DNA from: Aphelocoma coerulescens
Taxonomy: Eukaryota; Chordata; Aves; Passeriformes; Corvidae
DNA length: 64,000 bases
Reading direction: 5' to 3'
Assembly: GCF_041296385.1 (NCBI RefSeq)
Contig: NC_091014.1
Span: 64,922,578 to 64,986,577 of the forward strand
Below are positions 63,601 through 64,000 of the stretch, in pieces (positions within the stretch are counted from its first letter, which is position 1; each line of letters starts with the position of its first letter). The notes below the pieces were generated by a model, which saw only the letters and a program-made list of their open reading frames with translations, was not told the DNA's origin and did no database searches. The position numbers were made by a program, and so were the translations under genes.

Positions 63601-63647
63601 AGAGCTTTTCTTCTTTCTCCATTAGCTTCTTTGTGTGATTAATCAAC
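14090..63647 (-). CDS. ITPR2: ITPR2, inositol 1,4,5-trisphosphate receptor type 2 (internal nine exons, partial)
   Basis: ITPR2 forms the tetrameric IP3-gated calcium channel of the endoplasmic reticulum. Nine minus-strand exons, all with GT donors and AG acceptors, join into 458 uninterrupted codons with matching phases. The encoded part is cytosolic: it starts in the helical region around the [20 protein letters not shown] segment, passes through the RIH-associated domain ([46 protein letters not shown]) and stops at [10 protein letters not shown], before the transmembrane domain. Type 2 is favoured over types 1 and 3 by [31 protein letters not shown] and the absence of an S2 insert between LREML and GNTLRK. 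The 5' exons lie beyond base 64000 and the pore exons before base 1. No frameshift or stop interrupts the exons, so the gene looks intact. The paralogue call rests on remembered family sequences; membership in the IP3 receptor family is certain. Confidence 0.95.
14210..15382. other. ITPR2 intron
   Basis: About 1.2 kb between the visible exons 8 and 9 (transcript order). Consensus GT at 15382 and AG at 14210 on the minus strand. No repeat or gene recognised within it. Confidence 0.9.
15383..15478 (-). CDS. ITPR2: ITPR2 exon 8 of 9 in window
   Basis: The exon is 96 bp, 32 codons, phase 0 at both ends. The acceptor is ctctag and the donor CTG|gtgaga. It encodes [20 protein letters not shown] then [12 protein letters not shown]. 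The family motif here is [13 protein letters not shown]; this copy has glutamine (CAA) instead of histidine. The exon ends at the PREL of the MRPRELVDVMK segment, which continues correctly in the next exon. Confidence 0.96.
15479..20280. other. ITPR2 intron with one CR1 copy
   Basis: A 4.8 kb intron between exons 7 and 8. It holds a plus-strand CR1 fragment at about 18520-19024 and otherwise featureless AT-rich sequence. Confidence 0.9.
18520..19024 (+). mobile_element. CR1 LINE 3' fragment (5'-truncated)
   Basis: The sequence follows the 3' part of the CR1 reverse-transcriptase reading frame and its 3' UTR. Recognisable pieces are GTCCAGCTCCAGTACAAGAA, a copy of the ACTGTTCAGCCTGGAG block, GATCTTATCAATGTGTATAA, the GTGGAGTCTCC block, and the terminal GACAAGATGACCTC with a GTGATTCTGT tail. 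It lies in antisense orientation to ITPR2. Many substitutions and the broken frame show that it is an old, inactive copy. The start coordinate is approximate; the end is set by the tail repeat. Confidence 0.9.
20281..20391 (-). CDS. ITPR2: ITPR2 exon 7 of 9 in window
   Basis: The exon is 111 bp, 37 codons, phase 0 at both ends, between acceptor attttgcag and donor AAG|gtacag. It reads [20 protein letters not shown] then [17 protein letters not shown]. The HESNGIDI(I/V)(I/T)[11 protein letters not shown] block is a hallmark of the family. The cysteine in KYCM replaces the arginine I expect at this position in human ITPR2 (KYRM). The reading frame is otherwise intact. In the transcript the acceptor is preceded by an unusually long C-rich pyrimidine tract, whose other strand is a G-quadruplex motif. 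Confidence 0.96.
20392..22351. other. ITPR2 intron
   Basis: A 2 kb intron. Its acceptor end (next to 20391) carries a long pyrimidine tract with a G-quadruplex motif on the other strand. The rest contains nothing recognised. Confidence 0.9.
20434..20449 (+). promoter_or_regulatory. G-quadruplex motif opposite the exon 7 polypyrimidine tract
   Basis: Four G runs separated by single A bases (GGGAGGGAGGGAGGGG) on the plus strand. On the ITPR2 transcript this reads as a C-rich pyrimidine tract 43-58 bases upstream of the acceptor at 20392. Single-base loops make it a strong G4-forming pattern in DNA. A role in splicing or polymerase pausing is inference. Confidence 0.6.
22352..22552 (-). CDS. 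ITPR2: ITPR2 exon 6 of 9 in window (RIH-associated domain core)
   Basis: The exon is 201 bp, exactly 67 codons, with phase 0 at both ends. The acceptor is ccaccag after a T-rich stretch; the donor is CAG|gtaggg. It encodes [60 protein letters not shown] and GPCHENQ. This is the signature block of the RIH-associated domain, shared by IP3 and ryanodine receptors, and is nearly identical in all IP3 receptors. NERNVAL has arginine where lysine is usual in mammals, a conservative change. It was the single most decisive segment for naming the gene. Confidence 0.97.
22553..23468. other. ITPR2 intron
   Basis: About 0.9 kb between exons 5 and 6. An A-rich run at about 22577-22601 forms a T-rich stretch near the acceptor on the transcript strand. 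Nothing else recognised. Confidence 0.9.
23469..23725 (-). CDS. ITPR2: ITPR2 exon 5 of 9 in window (start of RIH-associated domain)
   Basis: This is the longest exon here, 257 bp, from acceptor ctttgcag to donor CAG|gtaaag. After a split codon it reads [40 protein letters not shown], an acidic loop ending AEEKSAEEA, then the strongly conserved [27 protein letters not shown]. The last segment leads into the RIH-associated domain. The acidic loop ([21 protein letters not shown]) is the variable part of the exon. It is cytosolic and structural, part of the helical domain that couples ligand binding to gating. Confidence 0.96.
23726..24318. other. ITPR2 intron
   Basis: About 0.6 kb between exons 4 and 5. 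No repeat or other feature seen. Confidence 0.9.
24319..24502 (-). CDS. ITPR2: ITPR2 exon 4 of 9 in window ([14 protein letters not shown] exon)
   Basis: The 184-bp exon lies between acceptor ttttttgcag and donor GAGAG|gtaagg. It reads [40 protein letters not shown], then [21 protein letters not shown] and one base. The KSE(K/R)FFKV(F/L)YDRMK(A/V)AQ motif is shared by all IP3 receptors, while [11 protein letters not shown] fits type 2. The lysine- and acid-rich end is a poorly conserved flexible loop in the family, and it differs most from the mammalian sequence I remember. The acceptor carries a very T-rich tract. Confidence 0.95.
24503..25595. other. ITPR2 intron
   Basis: About 1.1 kb between exons 3 and 4. 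It contains only short homopolymer runs (T run near 24910, T run near 25210). Confidence 0.9.
25596..25783 (-). CDS. ITPR2: ITPR2 exon 3 of 9 in window
   Basis: The 188-bp exon lies between acceptor tttgcag and donor CAG|gtactt. After two bases completing a glycine codon it reads [18 protein letters not shown], then [18 protein letters not shown], then the [20 protein letters not shown] segment and NTQTQ. The DKEGAS...VIDLI/VIDVI motif and ALLEGGNT are invariant landmarks of IP3 receptors. The exon ends on a codon boundary. It is an ordinary, intact exon of the helical coupling domain, and the next exon begins with the expected [19 protein letters not shown]. Confidence 0.95.
25784..27354. 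other. ITPR2 intron with TCA microsatellite
   Basis: About 1.6 kb between exons 2 and 3. It contains the TCA repeat at 26227-26266 and nothing else I recognise. Confidence 0.9.
26227..26266. repeat. (TCA)n microsatellite
   Basis: Ten uninterrupted TCA units, then a TTA interruption and two more units. Confidence 0.95.
27355..27463 (-). CDS. ITPR2: ITPR2 exon 2 of 9 in window (GNTLRK exon)
   Basis: This is a second 109-bp exon, reading [18 protein letters not shown] then [18 protein letters not shown] plus one base. The acceptor is unusual: it ends in AAAG rather than CAG or TAG, behind a short pyrimidine run (tctttctctt). The donor is GAG|gtaaat. The first base of the codon split at the donor is G, completed by GT in the next exon to give glycine. 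The exon follows the 36 kb intron. It contains the first in-frame methionine downstream of that intron (in GTGMNG), which matters if transcription can start inside the intron. Length 109 means that skipping this exon alone would shift the frame. Confidence 0.95.
28798..29140 (+). mobile_element. Solo LTR, endogenous retrovirus, 6-bp target duplication
   Basis: The 343-bp element starts TGTGGATACAAA and ends CCACGACA, so it has TG...CA termini. It is flanked by a perfect 6-bp duplication GCTGCA (28792-28797 and 29141-29146). Inside are two CCAAT boxes (28982-28986, 29014-29018) and a TATA box TATAAAAG (29040-29047), followed by a pyrimidine-rich end. This is normal LTR promoter order. No internal retroviral sequence follows, so it is a solo LTR left by recombination. 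A 6-bp duplication fits avian class II (ERVK-like) elements. Its promoter points away from ITPR2 transcription. Confidence 0.85.
28982..29047 (+). promoter_or_regulatory. LTR core promoter (two CCAAT boxes and TATA box)
   Basis: CCAAT at 28982 and 29014 and TATAAAAG at 29040 lie within 66 bases on the plus strand inside the solo LTR. Between the CCAAT boxes is a hairpin-like CACCCCAAGGGGTG. Transcription would start near 29070 and run antisense to ITPR2. Whether it is active is unknown. Confidence 0.6.
31495..31565 (+). mobile_element. Possible degenerate CR1 3' end
   Basis: The stretch GAGGCTGAACTAGAGGGCCT followed by TGATCTCTTCTGGTTCTCAC resembles the last 50 bases of CR1 elements (GACTAGATGACCTC...TTCCAGTTCTAAC). 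It is too short and diverged for a firm call. Confidence 0.35.
32740..33135 (+). mobile_element. Ancient CR1-type LINE fragment
   Basis: Conserved CR1 blocks appear in order: AAGAAGAATGCTGACAAATT, then the GAGAGTGATTA block, ATCTACATAAGAAA, a region around AAGCTGAAAATGGAGAAATT, and GGCATTTAGCTATTGGAACA followed by GCTTAAGAAGAGGTGTG. This matches the diverged CR1/L3-like group rather than the young avian CR1 families. The 69-codon open stretch at 32776-32985 is a remnant of this reading frame and not a gene. Boundaries are approximate. Confidence 0.7.
33392..33424. repeat. T-rich and (TTG)n simple repeat
   Basis: T-rich run followed by five TTG units. The 197-codon open frame that spans it (33206-33799, plus) shows no family resemblance and a low-complexity core. 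Confidence 0.85.
35720..36080 (-). mobile_element. CR1 LINE 3' end (5'-truncated)
   Basis: Read on the minus strand this is a typical avian CR1 3' terminus, including GTGACAGGACAAGGGGGAAT, a TTGCCCAGAGAAGCTGTGG block, GATGATCTTTAAGGTTCCTT and CCAACCCAAACC, and ending in octamer-type tail repeats (ATTCTTTG ATTTTGTG). It is moderately diverged and inserted in the same orientation as ITPR2. Open frames over it on either strand are CR1 remnants. CR1 copies lack clear target duplications, so the left edge is set by the tail and the right edge by loss of similarity. Confidence 0.95.
37307..37351. repeat. Compound microsatellite A15-(GAA)5-(GTA)5
   Basis: A 15-base A run is followed directly by five GAA and five GTA units. 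It could have grown from a retroposon tail, but no body is recognised upstream. Confidence 0.95.
38732..38883 (+). CDS. Candidate exon of an unidentified coiled-coil protein (antisense to ITPR2)
   Basis: I do not recognise this sequence. It is a 152-bp open stretch on the plus strand framed by a good acceptor (cttgtttcag) and donor (AAAG|gtacag). It would read [20 protein letters not shown] then [20 protein letters not shown] then [10 protein letters not shown] and a split codon. Hydrophobic residues recur every seven positions (I, I, L, V), as in a coiled coil. The frame also stays open upstream to about 38655 and past the donor to 38920. A-rich DNA often encodes K/N/I/Q/E-rich pseudo-helices by chance, so this may not be real. 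It could also be a decayed retrocopy. Confidence 0.25.
39703..39749 (+). CDS. Candidate second exon, phase-compatible with 38732-38883
   Basis: A 47-bp stretch between acceptor gttttctacag and donor AAAG|gtatgg. With the split codon from the preceding candidate exon it reads on without a stop as [15 protein letters not shown]. The phases fit, but the chance of that alone is one in three and no further exon was identified. Function unknown. Confidence 0.15.
46880..46897. repeat. Poly(T) run, 18 bases
   Basis: Uninterrupted T run in intronic DNA; no element body recognised beside it. Confidence 0.9.
49085..49730. promoter_or_regulatory. Intragenic CpG island, candidate alternative promoter
   Basis: Base composition changes abruptly from AT-rich intron to strongly GC-rich, with about 60-70 CpG dinucleotides by eye across some 600 bases; the flanks have almost none. 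It contains an octamer ATGCAAAT (49331-49338), two TTACATAA elements (49277-49284 and 49441-49448), a repeated TCACATGC, and an E-box CACGTG (49723-49728). Undepleted CpG in vertebrate DNA marks germline-unmethylated, usually promoter, sequence. No coding exon of ITPR2 is here. Either an alternative ITPR2 start (minus strand) or a separate, probably noncoding, transcript is possible. Direction cannot be decided from the sequence. Confidence 0.75.
49783..49893 (-). mobile_element. Short CR1 LINE 3' end
   Basis: Begins with tail-like CACACAATCCCAGGATTG and continues with AGGGCTGGAAGTGAGCTCTG and CCAGTCCAATTCCCTGC, then GTCCAGGTGGGTTTTGAAAT, the reverse complement of a CR1 3' terminus. It abuts the right edge of the CpG island. 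It is truncated after about 110 bp. Confidence 0.75.
51007..51022. repeat. Poly(A) run, 16 bases
   Basis: Uninterrupted A run after an A-rich start at 51002. No retroposed body recognised upstream. Confidence 0.9.
53382..53387 (-). terminator. LTR polyadenylation signal AATAAA
   Basis: AATAAA on the minus strand inside the solo LTR, in the same direction as ITPR2 transcription. It could in principle act as a premature polyadenylation site within the 36 kb intron; no evidence of use can be seen here. Confidence 0.5.
53458..53478. repeat. (GA)n microsatellite inside the solo LTR
   Basis: About ten GA units followed by an imperfect purine-rich tract (AGAGC, AAGAG units) to about 53597, all within the LTR. 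The open frames across it on both strands are low-complexity artefacts. Confidence 0.9.
54651..54678. repeat. Poly(A) run, 28 bases, between near-duplicate flanks
   Basis: A pure run of 28 A residues. The 12 bases ATCCTCATCAGA at 54638-54649 recur almost exactly as ATCCTATCAGA at 54678-54688, on either side of the run. Confidence 0.9.
55870..55896. repeat. (CAA)n microsatellite
   Basis: Imperfect CAA repeat with one CAG interruption, followed by an A-rich stretch. Confidence 0.9.
56029..56049. repeat. (CAG)7 microsatellite
   Basis: Seven uninterrupted CAG units. The open frames that cross it give only poly-residue runs and are not supported as coding. Confidence 0.95.
63539..63647 (-). CDS. 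ITPR2: ITPR2 exon 1 of 9 in window (LREML exon)
   Basis: The 109-bp exon starts after a pyrimidine-rich acceptor ending in ctcag and ends at GAG|gtactg. It begins with one base of a split codon and then reads [20 protein letters not shown] followed by [16 protein letters not shown], 36 whole codons, ending on a codon boundary. In ITPR1 the same position is followed by the alternatively spliced S2 segment; here the reading frame joins directly to GNTLRK in the exon 36 kb away. The segment is part of the cytosolic alpha-helical coupling domain between the IP3-binding core and the pore. It is isolated from the remaining exons by the largest intron of the window. Confidence 0.95.
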
Positions 63648-64000
63648 CTGAGAGTAAAATATTAAAACTTCAAGAGCATTGCACATTCTTGCTAAGCCAT
63701 ACTACAGTTTCTTTATGTGAAAATTGGCCATCGCTGTATTTTTCCTCAAGGAAAGGAAATAAAAGTGGTCAAGAAAAATCACAATTAAAAAGGAAATGGG
63801 ATTTTCAAGGTGTTGGGAGATTTTTGTGTCAATTTGTGTATCTTACTGCCCATACAGAAGGCAGAATTCTACATCTACTTTTTATGAGGGCTTACAGATT
63901 AAGATCCAGACTTGCTATTTCATCAGTTCTTTATTTAAAGGTAACTTATTTGAACCATTATTTAAAGGTAACCAGTGTTCACCATGCATCTTGCAAACTT
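63648..64000. other. ITPR2 intron upstream of the first visible exon (partial)
   Basis: AT-rich sequence leading to the exon acceptor at 63648-63649 on the minus strand. No exon or repeat recognised before the window edge. Confidence 0.85.

Overview
This window is vertebrate nuclear DNA, almost certainly from a bird. It is AT-rich and intronic, carries 5'-truncated CR1 LINE 3' ends with avian-type octamer tails, and holds two solo retroviral LTRs. The only gene I can name with confidence is on the minus strand: ITPR2, the type 2 inositol 1,4,5-trisphosphate receptor, an endoplasmic reticulum calcium-release channel. The window covers the middle of the gene. Neither the promoter and N-terminal IP3-binding core (beyond the right edge) nor the transmembrane pore exons (beyond the left edge) are present.

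Nine coding exons were placed by translation and GT-AG boundaries. In transcript order on the minus strand they are 63647-63539, 27463-27355, 25783-25596, 24502-24319, 23725-23469, 22552-22352, 20391-20281, 15478-15383 and 14209-14090. They join without a frame break into 458 codons, roughly residues 1,630-2,090 of about 2,700 (my estimate). This is the cytosolic helical coupling region, including the RIH-associated domain. The type is called from diagnostic segments: [11 protein letters not shown], the [12 protein letters not shown] stretch, and GNTLRK directly after the LREML exon with no S2 segment as in ITPR1.

Layout: 1-14089 is intron with simple repeats only. 14090-27463 is a compact exon cluster, with an older CR1 copy in the 15.5-20.3 kb intron. 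27464-63538 is a single ~36 kb intron. It sits exactly where ITPR1 carries its S2 alternative segment. It holds a 343-bp solo LTR with 6-bp target duplication (28798-29140, plus strand), an ancient CR1 (32740-33135), a CR1 3' end (35720-36080), a strong CpG island (about 49085-49730) followed by a short CR1 piece, and a 726-bp solo LTR with perfect 5-bp target duplication (53280-54005, minus strand). 63648-64000 is the start of the next upstream intron.

The least explained structures are the unannotated intragenic CpG island and a pair of phase-compatible exon-like segments on the opposite strand (38732-38883 and 39703-39749) that could encode a coiled coil. A perfect G-quadruplex motif lies about 45 bases upstream of one acceptor. 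I saw no tRNA, rRNA, CRISPR array or bacterial-type operon.
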